This document shows positions 25,226 through 37,023 of a stretch of DNA of 64,000 nucleotides, piece after piece. The DNA is taken from contig OZ038423.1 of assembly GCA_964036155.1 (NCBI GenBank), positions 38,703,249 to 38,767,248 of the forward strand. Direction: 5' to 3'. The first letter of the stretch is position 1; each line of letters begins with the position of its first letter. Origin of the DNA: Diploscapter coronatus. Taxonomy: Eukaryota > Nematoda > Chromadorea > Rhabditida > Rhabditidae. Below the pieces are notes generated by a model that worked only from the letters and a program-made list of their open reading frames with translations, searched no databases and was not told the origin of the DNA. The position numbers and the translations under genes are program-made.

Positions 25226-28200
25226 TTGCCCTGAAACGACAATTTTCATAGAAAAATCGAGAGTTTCACGGATAGAAACGAGGATTCGTATATTTGTATC
25301 GATTTCTAGGCCTAATAAGGTGGCTGGGAAAGCGGGATGTGATAAGATTAAAAAAGCTGTTTGTTTAGGGGCATTAGTGACGCACTTTGATTCGTGATCA
25401 GAATAGTGGGCGAACAAGCTTGCCACACCTATATAAGAAAGTACAAAGAGGGAGGTAACTATGCCAAGGTGTTATGATAGTTTATCACCAAAATAACATG
25501 ACGAAAATCATAGGGGTATGGCTTTTCTATCGGAGAACCAGTAAAACGACACTTTTAGCAGCAACCAAGCGTTTCTAAATAGATTCTGAACGATAATAAC
25601 ATCAAGTCATCAACCCTTTTAATGCTCATGAAGAAAAATTTCATATATTTATGAATATATGAGGGTGTAACTCTTTCCCAAATAGGAGTCGACTTCTCCT
25701 AAAATGAATATTTAATGGCGCTAGTGATAAATGCGGCTTATAAAAATAGTTCGTATACTTTAAAGGCTGAATATAAAGTGGATGTGAACTTTCCAAGAGT
25801 CCCGAATGAATCCTTAATAGAGAAAGTGATAAATGATGGATGTAGGCAAGACGAATCGCGATAATGGCGTTGATGGAAATAGACTGTCTGCAGGATATGA
25901 AAGCCGTGGTGTTCCTGCCCTTTCATCCTTCTCCCATCAAAATCTTCATCTCGAGAAAACCGCGCGGGGCAATTTCAATGAGAATTTCGCACCGACGGTC
26001 AAACACTTATTGTAATGGGAACTAATGGGTGTCGGAAGATGAAACAAGATAAACTAATGATGAAAGCAGAAGCTGAAAGATTGAATATTGAATATGATTG
26101 AGCGAGCGCGCATTAAATTGTCGTTCATTACTTTGACTGTAAGTCAATTAGGATTACATTGGATTATGATGAATATCTCGGAAAGATCACAAGTAGTTAC
26201 GAGATATTGTTCACATATGATTGAGGATGAATGATGCTCATCACTTTCACTGAAGACCGATTGGTGTCTTCGACTGCAATATCTAGAAAAAGTAGGCGAG
26301 AGAAAGTTTTCGAAGCTACAAGATCATGTTAATAAGCATGATTATGCGTCAATGACCTAAAGATCTAAGGATGCGATTGTGTATTATGGTGGATATTCTT
26401 CGTCAAGAAAAGGATGAAGTTTCTAAAGACTTGATTAAATTGAATCCTAAGAATTGCAAAAGATATCTAGTTCAAGATCACATTAAGAAGCTTGACTTTA
26501 AGTATGCAAGATAGTATCGTTTGTTGAAATCGTGTAATAAGGATAAAAACTATGTCGAATAAACGATTTTGTTTATGAATGAAGAAATGGATGCTTTTCC
26601 GCCGGAAACGAGATTCTTACAAACAGTCTATGAAGCTTTCATCTTATTTTAAATGAAAAAGATATGAAGAAAACAATAGACCCACGATCTTCGGTCATTT
26701 TAAAAGAATGCAAGAAAATTTTGGAATAATAGATGATTTTTTGAAGAGATTTAATGCGCCCTTATAGCCTATCATCGAAACTCGGAAAAAAAACACCCCG
26801 TCAAGTATTTCAGAGAAAGAAACGAAAGACACGGAAAATTGTTCAGTAAGAAAACACATAATCCAATCTTGCTGCCAACATTAGTGATTTTAGAAAATTG
26901 GTATTAGAACAATTTTCTTGCATCTGGTGATAGTCACTTAAAGGGCCTTCGAGGTATTCAATGAGAGGAAATGTTTAGACTTTTCGACGTCCAGCTAACG
27001 GCGAGCCTAAACCTTCAAAACAGTGAGAAATAGCTCGTGAAAATTTAAGATTCAGAGAAATTGAACGTCTTCGAGAGTGTGTTTGATTTATGAGAGGCAG
27101 AGAAAAAGTTGGGGGGAAAGCAGGAAACGATACGGGGTAGCGGAAATCGTTAGGCAGCCAAGACAAATAAATAAATACCTGAATGATGGCCGCGCGCGCC
27201 TTCTTTGTCTTTCTTTCTTTCTTCCTATCTCTCTTTCCCTCCTCTCTTCTTTCTTTCTTTCTCACCCTCTTTCGCTCTTAGTTTCATAGAGCAGTCCCCT
27301 TCATTAAGTCACCGTACAAACAGAATCAGAGTCAATCAACCAGCATCACTTGCAGATTACAGAATTAGCCGATATTCCATGACATGACAAGCCTACGAAC
27401 TTACGCTACACGATAAAGGATAGGAAAATAAACACAAATTTAATACGACGCTAAGAATTTGAGACAGTTACGAAAGCTACATGATCGGCAAACTAAATGA
27501 AAGAGCTTTTGGGATGGAAAATTTGCAGAATTTGTGGGAAAACATGAAAATTATCCGGTGAGTACGGTAAGTTAGGCTAAATGAGACAATACGTAAAAAC
27601 GAGAGATCGAAAAAAAAAAACGTCAGAGAACATGAAAATCGTCCAGCGACTGACAGGAGCCACATAGGCAAATTGAGACATTTGTCAAAGTCCGAGTCAG
27701 TCAGAAAAAATGGAAATAGTATGGTAAAAAGAAGATAGATTCTCCCAAGTAAAGTGAATGTTTGGAGTGAATTTCAGAGAAAAAGATTGAATGAATTGAA
27801 AAATTGCAGAGAACGGCGGAAGGCGTAGAGAATGATAAATTCGAATGGAAAAAGAGAGGATGAGAGAAATCAGAGAACTGTCATGAAAGGAAAAGGCAAT
27901 AGTATGGAAAGGATAGGAAAAATGCAAATTTTAACAGGAAAGATAGATCTTTTTTTCTGAAATAGTACATGAATTTCTCATAGAGAAGATAGTCAGAGAG
28001 TTTCACATTTGGAAATAGTGATTCCGAAAGAAAGAGACGGAATAAATCAACGTAAAAACCCGGGGTGAATTGAAGAAATTGAGGAAATGCTAAATGCAGT
28101 CGCGAAATGGAAACCATCTGGAGGCAGTTAGGCAAAGGCGAAAAGTCATTGGATTTCGATGCAAAAGCAGGAAAGTTAGAATCACATTTGAGATGACCTA

Positions 28201-31144
28201 CACGCATGTAGTTTTCAGATTTCACTGGAAATACGATGAAAGTTCGATTTTCTTTTGGAATATCTAGATGAAACTCGTAAACTTTGATTCAGAAAGTCAT
28301 AACTCCAAAAAAAATGAACATCCAAAAGTCACAGATATGTCATGTTTCAAGAAAATCCTATATGAGCCTGCATTATTATTCAATTTGAAGAGTTATCGTT
28401 CGTAATCTATATTACTAACAAGGAATCGGAATTTCAAATTTTAGAGGAAAAGGATGAAACGTATGATGGTCCAAAAATAATTCTCAATCAATGTCAAAAA
28501 ATTTTCACTTTACCATTATTCCAAAGCAATCTTTTATTTCGATCGTTGCAAAACGCCGTCGGGAAAATTAACCGACATTTTCGCTTGGCGGACAACTTTT
28601 TGTGAAGGAAATCGGCAATTAGTCAAAATATGCCGCGTCACGTGTATAGGAATAGATGCGTGAAACCGGCTAGTTTATAAATCACCTTTTTCTTAGAAAT
28701 AGCGTGTGATGGAATAGAGTTTCTCTGTAAATCCGGATTTGCTGCTAGATAATTGTCCGCCAAAACACCGAATATTTTGGGAAGCGCCGTGACTTTTTCT
28801 GTCGGTAAAAATACCACAAAATGGGTAATTATGCCCCGGCTAAAGGCTATGTTTTCGTCGGCTATTTGCACCTAATGTACCCAACCTACAGTATTATGCT
28901 TATCGATCCGGAAATATTTCATAAAAACAAGTAGATATCAGGTATGCTTATGGTGACCATAGGTTAATGGATGGGTATGCGGCAAAGTAATGACCTAAGA
29001 AATGGTATGAGAGAAACAGCAACTTGTTCAGGACGCCTAATCGAATATGGAGAGAATTTTTATGATGTCAGCAAGTCTAAGGGTGTTCTGATATTTTATC
29101 AGTAATAAATCAATCAATTGAGTATTCTTATCAAAGGCCACTCTTTGTCAAGCGACTTAATCCAGCCTTTACCTTGAATCGTATTCTTCTAAGATAGAAA
29201 TCTTTTATCATAAAGGGAGATCAGAAAGTAAAGTTCTTGAATAATCAGACTAATAAAGAAAAAACTTTTAAAGCTATATTAACATAGAGGAAAAACTGGA
29301 ACAATTGAATTCTTACGAATTGCACATCAGTGAAAACTCATAACATATGCTAAGCCAATTTCATTCTCTGACTCAAAAATGACATGATATTCTCATTAAA
29401 ATGGAAATCTATAGATTTTTGAAAACCAACCATATTTTCGTCTCGATTTAGAACAAAATTACCTCTGTCCGAGAGGCCTAAATCTCACTTTATAGGGGAT
29501 AAAATTTTATATCGCCAAAAATCCGCTCAAATAGGGTAGTTTGAGCCAAAACCGATACCAAATCGAACCTGTTCTATTGAAAACTCGAGAATGACGGAGA
29601 TTTATCATATCCGATAGGAAAAATAACGAGAATTTTGTGTATTCGTATAGATCTCGAGCCAAATATAGAAAATGGTGAATGCAAATGGAAAATAGCTATA
29701 ATTTTCAAGTGATGTATGAAAATGGTGCGATTTAAAAAAAATTGAAAAATCGGAAAATTTTCGCTTTTTTATCGTGTAATCTAGTGATCTGGCAGCAATA
29801 TAGTCATAAAAAGTAAAAAAAAATGCTACTTGCAAAATTTTTCCGAGAAATTTCTGCAAAATTTAATCAAAAAGAGATCCAGAATTTTCAAACATCGTAA
29901 ATTTAGCCGCCAAAGCAAAATGAAGAGATCGGATTTGAGGAGAGTGGCCACCTGAAGAGAGTGAGAAAATGGATAAATGAATGAGAGAGTATGGGGTTTG
30001 AGAGAACCAGAGAAATGGGAAGAAAGTTGTGACAAGATATCGAAAGTGACATGTAAGACTGGGCATATCGAGAGAGGGCAAAAATACCCTTCTTTGGAAA
30101 TTTCATAACTTTTTCTTTCAAATCTTGGGAGAATTTGAATTATTCCCACATCAATTAAATTTCCAGCCTAAAATTATAATGAAACTTCGTGAAGCATAAC
30201 TCTCAAACTATGCCTACATTTTATATTACAGTCTAAGCTACAGTTAAATTTATGAAGATCGAGTAAATTAGATAATGAATAAAATTGAGGGTGAAATTAA
30301 TTTAGATTCAGGGTATATGATGATATTTCGGGGTTATTATGAAATATTATCTGTTCTATCGGATATAGAACGAAATATTATGCGATGTAGTAAGCAATAA
30401 GCAAGCGGAGTGAAAGTGAAGGAGCTCCGCCCTTCATTTTTACAACTAATGAAATCTTAGATGACGAAAATTCGCGGGAGCGAAAGACTATACGTTCGTT
30501 CGGGGAAGGTTGAAATCGAGAATAATATAGAAATCTTGCAAAATAATAAATGACAACAATACTCTAGCCTATTTAGCATGTTTTTATTGAAAATATACGC
30601 AAAGCCGATCCTATTAGCTATTTTAGACATCTATTATATTCACAAAATAGCCTAGAAATTTGTAGTAAAACAAATAGTTTTTAGATGTAAGTAGAACTAG
30701 CGAAGTTCATGAACAAACATACGTTTTTTGTTGAAAATGGAAAATCGAATTTCAAGCATGTGATAGATAGCTCAAAATCGTGCTTTTCGAAAGATACAAC
30801 GATCATAAAATTTTACGATATCACACAAAAAACGCTAAAATTCTTGTTCGAGTTCTCAAAAACGACTCCTCGACTTCGGCAAAAGACATTGTTTACACCT
30901 CCCCATATAAACGCTTGAAGTGAGAACAAGCAATTTCTGAAATTTTTAGAGAAAACTCGAAGAAAATAATAATAAAAGTAGTCAGGGGTTGAAAAATGGT
31001 AAATTATTCGTAATTTTTTTTGCCGATTTGCACTTCTCATAAAGAGATACAGATTAATTACGTCGATAACTATGAATGGTATGACTCAAGAATAATTCGA
31101 GCGCTCCAAAAACGCAAAATATGACTAATTCACGCCCATGCCGA

Positions 31145-31169
31145 AAGAGAGAGAGAGAGAGAGAGAGAG
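31145..31169 (+). repeat. GA microsatellite
   Basis: About twelve uninterrupted GA units in the gene-poor stretch. Confidence 0.9.
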
Positions 31170-31250
31170 TATTGGTATTAAGAATTTGCGGGTTTTTGTG
31201 TGTGCAATATGACTAACAAAAAGGTTCTAATGCTTAAAGTATTGTTAATG

Positions 31251-31377
31251 ACCGAAAACGATAGGTGAAAGAAGCGCGATTTTAGGTCAATCTCTGTCCT
31301 TTTCGCGTGCTATTTCTCGATTTTTAACCACTAAAAATAACTGCACCACTCGCCTCCCAGATTTCGGCATCAACAAT
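31251..31377 (-). mobile_element. MITE family B, copy 2
   Basis: About 127 bp, starting TTGTTAATGACCG and ending CATCAACAA, flanked by TA. The internal blocks (CGTGCTATTTCTCGATTTTTA, CACTAAAAATAACTGCACCA) are the reverse complement of copies 1, 3 and 4. Confidence 0.8.
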
Positions 31378-31603
31378 ACTTCATGAAAAGTGGAATATTG
31401 TTCCTGATTTTAAAATACTAATCGTTCAGGAAACGAATAACATTTTTTCCTATAAAATAGTCTAGGCTTAAGATATTGAAAAATCTATTCATTGATCTTC
31501 AAAATCCTGAAACATTTCTCAAACTTAAAGGAAAAATGTACAAGTTTTCAGGACTTGGTAATCAGACGATGAACTTAAAAATCTGAAACTCTTCAATTTT
31601 CAG

Positions 31604-31702
31604 ACTTCCAGCCGCATGCAAGAATGAATGAACTCCTTCAAGGCAGCTGTCATCAAAGTTGCACATCCATTTGTCACCAGCAGAGATATCAAGGGACACC
31701 AG
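31604..31702 (+). other. Possible orphan exon
   Basis: A GC-richer island in AT-rich DNA, bounded by TTTTCAG on the left and CAG/GTTAGA on the right; exactly 99 nt and open in one plus frame (FQPHARMNELLQGS...). The minus strand is also open across it (DISAGDKWMCNFDDSC...). No partner exons were found, so it may be a non-coding RNA exon, a relic, or chance. Confidence 0.25.
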
Positions 31703-32846
31703 GTTAGAGAGTGGTCAAGTCGGAGAGAATCAGAGAAATCAGACAGGGCAGAAACACATCATCGAAAAAGCCGATAATTGAGCACTGGAATTGAAGATAA
31801 ATCGGCGCATGTGGTCAATTTGGGGGAGAGGTAGAAAAAATCGCAAAAAAATAATCTCGCAATATGTTTGGGAGATAGAAATTATTATAACATTTTCCAA
31901 TAATTATTTTATGAACTAAAATTAGCATACATTTCTCAATTTTCTATTTCAGGAAGAAGATAGCGAATAAATAATGGAGATCTCGATGAGAAGCAACCAC
32001 ATTGAAAAAGTCAGTGATTGAGCGAACATCCAATCGAGCAATGACTCACTTTTTTGCACATGCGGCCAATTTGTGTGAGTTTTGTCTCTCTAGCTCTGAT
32101 CTTTCGTCGAACTCTCTTCCCAAGATGCCATACTATTTCCTTATCTTCTCTATCTTGTCTTCTCTATCAAAAACCCTTGCTATTTCTCCATCTCGATACC
32201 CAGATTCCATAAATCTCCTCCAGCTAAAAGTAGTCCAGTAGCTTCTGACAAGTAGACAAGTGACATAACAATCGGCTATTCGTACTAGATACTACCAAGA
32301 TAAAAAGGTAAAGAAGAGATTTCATACATCTACGAACTAGATTAGAGCAATGCCTTCTGGACAGGCCTAGGGAGCACTTTCGTCAGACGAAGATAAACTA
32401 GAGAAGGTAGATCGCACGAGCGATATCATAGTTATGATGTCACGTCGCACAATTGAAATTTTGGCTAGTGGTAAATTAGAGATAGAACCTTGCTCTGAAA
32501 ATATACTGGGAGTAGGTTGCAAGGAATTTCTGACGGCCGCCCTCTCTAGGTCTGCTTCTAGGTGAGTCAAAATCTCCAATTTATTTATTTCATTGATAAG
32601 GCATGGAAGAATTAGGCTATTTTGAAATTTTAGACATCAAGACATCTTCAATGTTTTTCCTTCCAGAAGTGCTCGTTATTTCTATGCATTTTATTTGAAT
32701 AGTAAAAAAATCTTTAACACACAAATGATTTTCAAGATCCTTTACTGACAGGGATGAGATGCGGAGTGTAATTCGTTGGCTCGAGGTCGATGATATTTTG
32801 TTGACATGAGAGTTTTTTGCTGTTGAAGAATCGAATCGTCCTGGGT

Positions 32847-34032
32847 TTAGGCGGACGTTTTACGATAGCGACAGTCGCAGATGATCGTCACGCGATCGCC
32901 CCACAGTGGGTCGATGTAGTTCGAGAGCTTTTTCTGAAAATCCTCGAGGTTAGTTCGGAATTTATGATCCTAGAATTTATAGGAGTTTGTTAAACCACAA
33001 CCTTGATAGTCGCTTTACCCACGAAAGTGGTGGTTGAAGGTCGAAACTTAACATTTTTAGGGTTCAAACTTCGACTTTTCTGAATTGTTTATCCCGAGAT
33101 CACCTCGACATCATTGTCGTACAGCTCTTGGCTGTTGGACTTGCGGAACGTGCCCGTGCACACGGAGAATCGCGGCGTGAATGGCTTACTGTAAAAATTT
33201 GCCCATTTTTCAAGTTGCGCAAAAATCGATTTCTTCGATACCCGTGCCAATTGCCCTGACGCTGTTTCATCTCGCAGAAGTACTCTTCGAGTACCTCCCT
33301 GAGCAGCGTCGACGCGCTGAACTCGCCGTAAAAGTGCACCAGGGCTCTGCAAATGATTCATTTGATCGTCATTTTCAAGAAAGAGGAGGTGTACTCCTTC
33401 TTCTTCTTCGCCTCGTAGTAGACGATGACGAACTTGACGGTGATGACCGTCGGTCTCGACATCTTCTTCGAGGCGCTGCCGACGTCCGCGATGCGCATCC
33501 CAGAGAAGTCCAACTCCATGTCGTACTGGTAGATGTAAGCGCCTGGGAAATTAGAGCTGTAAATAGTCGTAAGAATCCCAGAAAGAAATAAAATATGAGA
33601 TCTTTTCCAGACGAACCACTGTTATTCCTGTTGGCGGTGAGCGTGCCCGAAGTGATTCGATAGATGCCGAGCTGCGCGAAGATCGACAGATTCAGCAGGT
33701 CGGCGCCTACAATTCGACTTTATGGAGAATTGACAATATTTCTTGAAAGAAGTGTTTTCTACTTCTTTCTTCTGCAACATTTTTTTTTGCAAGTCACTAA
33801 GTTCTAGGAACATTGTTGATGCTGAAATCTAGGAAGCGTGCAAAATGGTAGTTATTTTTAGTGGTTAGAAAGTCGAGAAATAGCACGCGAAAAGAAGAGA
33901 GACTGGCCTACAATCGCGCTTCTTTTCCCCTCATTTTCAAATTCCTAGATTTCGGCCATCAACAATACCTGCCATCATTGCATTGTTGTTGCTGTTGTTG
34001 TTGTCGTGGCTGCGCTTGTCGCCGTCCGCCAT
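32847..34032 (-). CDS. Uncharacterised 192-aa protein
   Basis: Six exons (34032-33969, 33706-33617, 33542-33395, 33346-33242, 33188-33104, 32933-32847) join into one frame of 192 codons. The start MADGDKRSHDNNN is followed by an N-rich run. Then come LLNLSIFAQLGIYRITSG, YIYQYDMELDFSGMRIADVG, PTVITVKFVIVYYEAKKKK, VHFYGEFSASTLLREVLEEY and a C-terminal KKLSNYIDPLWGDRVTIICD. The pattern is alpha/beta without signal peptide or TM segment, so it is probably cytosolic or nuclear. Codon use is strongly C/G-ending, like the well-expressed genes here. I do not recognise the family. The strand pattern around YIYQYDMEL faintly recalls the N-domain of Argonautes, but no PAZ, MID or PIWI part follows. Intron 1 is largely a family B MITE. 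Confidence 0.75.
33812..33966 (+). mobile_element. MITE family B, copy 3
   Basis: 155 bp, starting TTGTTGATGCTGAAATCTAG and ending GATTTCGGCCATCAACAA. It fills much of the first intron of the 192-aa gene; its right end touches the donor, which reads GCAG/GTATTGTTGATGG on the gene strand. Confidence 0.9.
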
Positions 34033-35581
34033 TCCACTTCGGTGGTTTCCCTTGTTGTCTTCCGGCTGAAGGAGCGTCGATGTTGGAAATGAGGTTCATT
34101 TCAAAATGTATCGACATATCGAATGGTGGCGATATGGTCAAAAATAATGTAAGATAATTTTCCTATTATCCTTTTTTACTTTCTCGTTATCTTTTTCTGA
34201 AGAAAAACTAGTTTATTAATCTCACCGTTCTCGAACTCATAACGAATATCACAAGAAAAATCTAAAATCCTAAATGTACAAAAAAAAAATTAAAGAAATA
34301 AAATCCAACACCCCTAAATTTGTAACCATTCTTCGAATAGAACCCTACAAGGATTAGTACGTTAAAGTTGCCGAAGCCATGATACCCTAGAATAGGTATA
34401 GCGGTACAGAATAATTAGACTAACAAACGTGGATAGCATTTGAGAGCGTCGAATTTTTGACATATAAAAATGCATCTTTCATATTTTTAGATGATATGTC
34501 AACAATTCGATTTAAGAAAACTCTAAATGACACACAATAGTGACTATCTAATATCATGATTAGCATATGAGATGAAAGGCCTAGGTTTAATTAATTTGTA
34601 TCGCATAATGCAATATATCTCGAAATTTCTCAAGGACGAAATAATGTCTCTTGTCCGAATTTGGTTAGCACCGTGTTGAATGAGGTTCAACTTACTGTAC
34701 TCTTACTTTAAGACACAGAAAAGTGGACGGGGTTAAAAGTAGTCGTCTGCAATTTTACGGCACACCTTCCGTAGCTTAAATGAAGAGTATCGAAGTTCAA
34801 TAAATGCTGGACAAAACTATCCATTGTCTAAAAACTCTGGCCGATCGCATCAAAATATTTGCTTCTGACTATGATAATGTTTTCTGACAAGATCAGTCAT
34901 GTCATGTAATAACTCTAAGACTAAAATATACAATTATAACTGAATGTGGGGAGGTAGACACTGCATACTCTTGGCAGCTCGCTTTTGCATGCGTCCCACC
35001 ACCTTCTTTTCACTCTCTATTTCCTTTCGTCTCTCAGGAAAACGCGAAGAGAAATAGAGAGGCAAGTTGCAAAGAGTATGAAGCATCTATTTCCCATTCC
35101 GTAATACAAAAATGCTAAAATTCCGTGTGGTTCATAGATACATTAGAACTTGGTTCTATGGGACTCGCCGTGTTTGATCCATAGAATATTAGGCTGGAGT
35201 ATACCGCGTAAGTATGGATAGAAACACCTAAATATGTTATCATTTGACAGAATTCAGCTAGCTTTAGAGAAATTCATAAAGATCATGACTTTGTATTATA
35301 ACTTAAATCGGGGGTGACAATTCTTGAATATATTGTTGGTGTCGAAATCTGGAAGGTGTGTAAAGTGGTGTAGTTATTTTTAATGGCTAAAAATCGAAAA
35401 AAAAAAAAAAATAGCACGCGAAAAGGAAAGAGAATGGTCTAAAATCGCGCTTCTTTCTTCCCACATTTTCGAATTTCCAGATTTCGGTCATCGACAATAG
35501 GATAAGTAAAAAATTTGTTTAAAATATGCTGTTTTAAAGTAATTACTAAGAATTCTAAAGAGAAATCTTTGTTAATCTTAC
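34033..35581. other. Stretch between the 192-aa gene and the last MMD exon found
   Basis: It should hold the 3' end of the MMD-like gene and the promoter of the 192-aa gene. I see a family B MITE (35333-35497), an imperfect hairpin (about 34964-35085, ends GCATACTCTTGG / AAGAGTATGAAGC) and otherwise AT-rich DNA. A final exon matching the HYYAI-like seventh helix of MMD was looked for without a confident hit. Confidence 0.4.
35333..35497 (+). mobile_element. MITE family B, copy 4
   Basis: 165 bp between TA dinucleotides. Ends TTGTTGGTGTCGAAATCTGG and TTTCGGTCATCGACAA. It has an internal A-run of about 15. It most likely lies in the last intron of the MMD-like gene. Confidence 0.85.
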
Positions 35582-37023
35582 CAACTAAAACATGTAAATG
35601 CCAAATAGCATGCGCGAATGGTATGACTCCATCTAACTTGAAGAACACCACTCCACACGCATAAACGAATCCACCCAGTTTCATCAGATCAACGCCGGTC
35701 TGGTCTTCCATCGTCATTAAAGCAACTCCAGGTAAAGCCGCTTGGAATATGTAAATTGTTGTTTCTAGGGTCTTGTACCTGAATTTGAAAAATATATGTG
35801 AATTTTAGGATGAATATATTATATTGCCAAAGACCCAATTACTTGAGACGAAGTAAATGACACGGACTTTTGATGTGTATAAATCAGCACGTTGTGTTGC
35901 AGCAGACCTTACACTATTATATATCGTGTTCAAGAAATGAGGTAGACGACTATTTGCAAATATACGCAATGCACGCTTTTCATATACGAATGTGTGCATA
36001 TCATTTATTTCGTCTCAAGTTATCGGCCATTGACAATACCGCTCATGAAAATTCATCTGATAGACGATTCCAATTATTGCAAACGCCCAGACGAACCACC
36101 AATTCATGTTCATAACTGGATAGGCGCTACTTCTAAAATAAAGTCATAAAAGACATACTGAATTTAAAGTCTAAGCTTTCTATGTTATATTTCAGATAAT
36201 TATGATATTTCTAAATGGAAGCACCTTAGAGTCAACCAAGGAGTATATGAAGCGGCTATGAATAAATAAATGGCCGCTCGATCGCCGATATGAAGGTAGT
36301 ATCGTAATAGGCTTTTCCTGAGATTAGATATATTTTAATAAAATTAAACTTTAATTAAACCCTCACTTTTTCTCTTCCCTATAACACAATTCGCACGAAT
36401 GATATAACGTCGAGGATAGAAATAACAGTGTAGTGAATATTCCATACGTTATCATGAGACGGTACTGAATTTAGCCGTGACCATATATCGGTTTTTAAAG
36501 TAATATAAATACCTGAAATATGTTGTTGCCCGTATATTGGGCGATGTAGTAAAATGCGATGATGCTGGGAACGATTCCGATCTAAAACTTAAAATGGATT
36601 GAAATTTTAAAAATTAAAAAATACCGCATGAGATAGAGTATTAGCCCAATGCTCGATATGCGTTGGTTCATACGCCTCTCCTTTGCCCGCTCTTTTGTTT
36701 TTGTATGGCGGACTGAAATATAATTATATTAAAATAATGATTTAAAAAATATATATTTAGCCCATTTTAGTTAGTCATTATTTTCGTTAAGCGCTCCGAA
36801 TTTGATGTTTTGCTTAAGCATAGCGATTTTAGGACAAGTTTTAGACATGGAGAGATTTAAGGACTGAAGATTTTCATACCGTCGAACCTCAATTAGAAGC
36901 TCTTGAGCTTTGGGTTTTAATTGCCTAAAATTACAAGGCCCTCCATGTATCTTCAATTTAGAATATATAGGTGCTGCTTTTCTATTAGATAAAAACGAAC
37001 CTAATAAATCCGCAATAGCTCAT
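35582..37023 (-). CDS. MMD/PAQR10-11-type progestin/adipoQ receptor family protein (3' end not found)
   Basis: A seven-TM hydrolase-like PAQR protein; mammalian MMD and MMD2 are Golgi proteins that modulate Ras/MAPK signalling. Read leftward: a start region (probable ATG at 37023, then [13 protein letters not shown]), the PAQR motif [10 protein letters not shown] (about 36655-36625), [18 protein letters not shown], then [19 protein letters not shown] with the S..H motif. [20 protein letters not shown] follows, then [27 protein letters not shown] and finally [15 protein letters not shown] with the HxxxH zinc motif (HAIWH) at about 35600. Order and spacing match MMD throughout. The splice after HVLVG means a last exon with the end of TM7 exists below 35582. 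The first intron and ATG are inferred. A family A MITE abuts one donor (see 35824-36036). Confidence 0.85.
35824..36036 (-). mobile_element. MITE family A, copy 4
   Basis: 213 bp between TA dinucleotides, with ends TTGCCAAAGACCCAATTACTT and GTTATCGGCCATTGACAA. Internal blocks are reversed relative to copy 5. On the gene strand the element begins immediately after the GTA of an MMD 5' splice site (GAGCG/GTATTGTCAATGG). Confidence 0.9.

Larger units (their letters stand above)
25231..32846. other. 7.6-kb gene-poor stretch
   Basis: No gene I can support. Contents: AT-rich DNA (25.4-26.9 kb); a purine-rich plus strand of short degenerate GAGAAA/GGAAAA units (about 26.95-28.25 kb); AT-rich DNA with a few GC-richer islands (28.55-28.87 kb); MITE family B copy 2; a GA microsatellite; a possible orphan exon at 31604-31702. 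The promoter of the RA gene should lie at the left end. Confidence 0.5.

Noticed and set aside
26960..28250. Tandem-repeat satellite or piRNA cluster
   Set aside because: The purine-rich units are degenerate and have no fixed period; I saw no CTGTTTCA-type piRNA motif series.
28638..28871. 77-codon minus-strand frame in a GC-richer island
   Set aside because: No recognisable domain, no splice signals that extend it, and mixed composition; left as intergenic.
32367..32579. 70-codon minus-strand frame starting at TTG
   Set aside because: Codon use is somewhat exon-like, but there is no ATG start, no clear splice sites, and it follows the stop codon of the 192-aa gene.
33181..33591. 136-codon open frame on the plus strand
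   Set aside because: Antisense shadow of exons 3 and 4 of the 192-aa minus-strand gene, whose exons join perfectly in phase.
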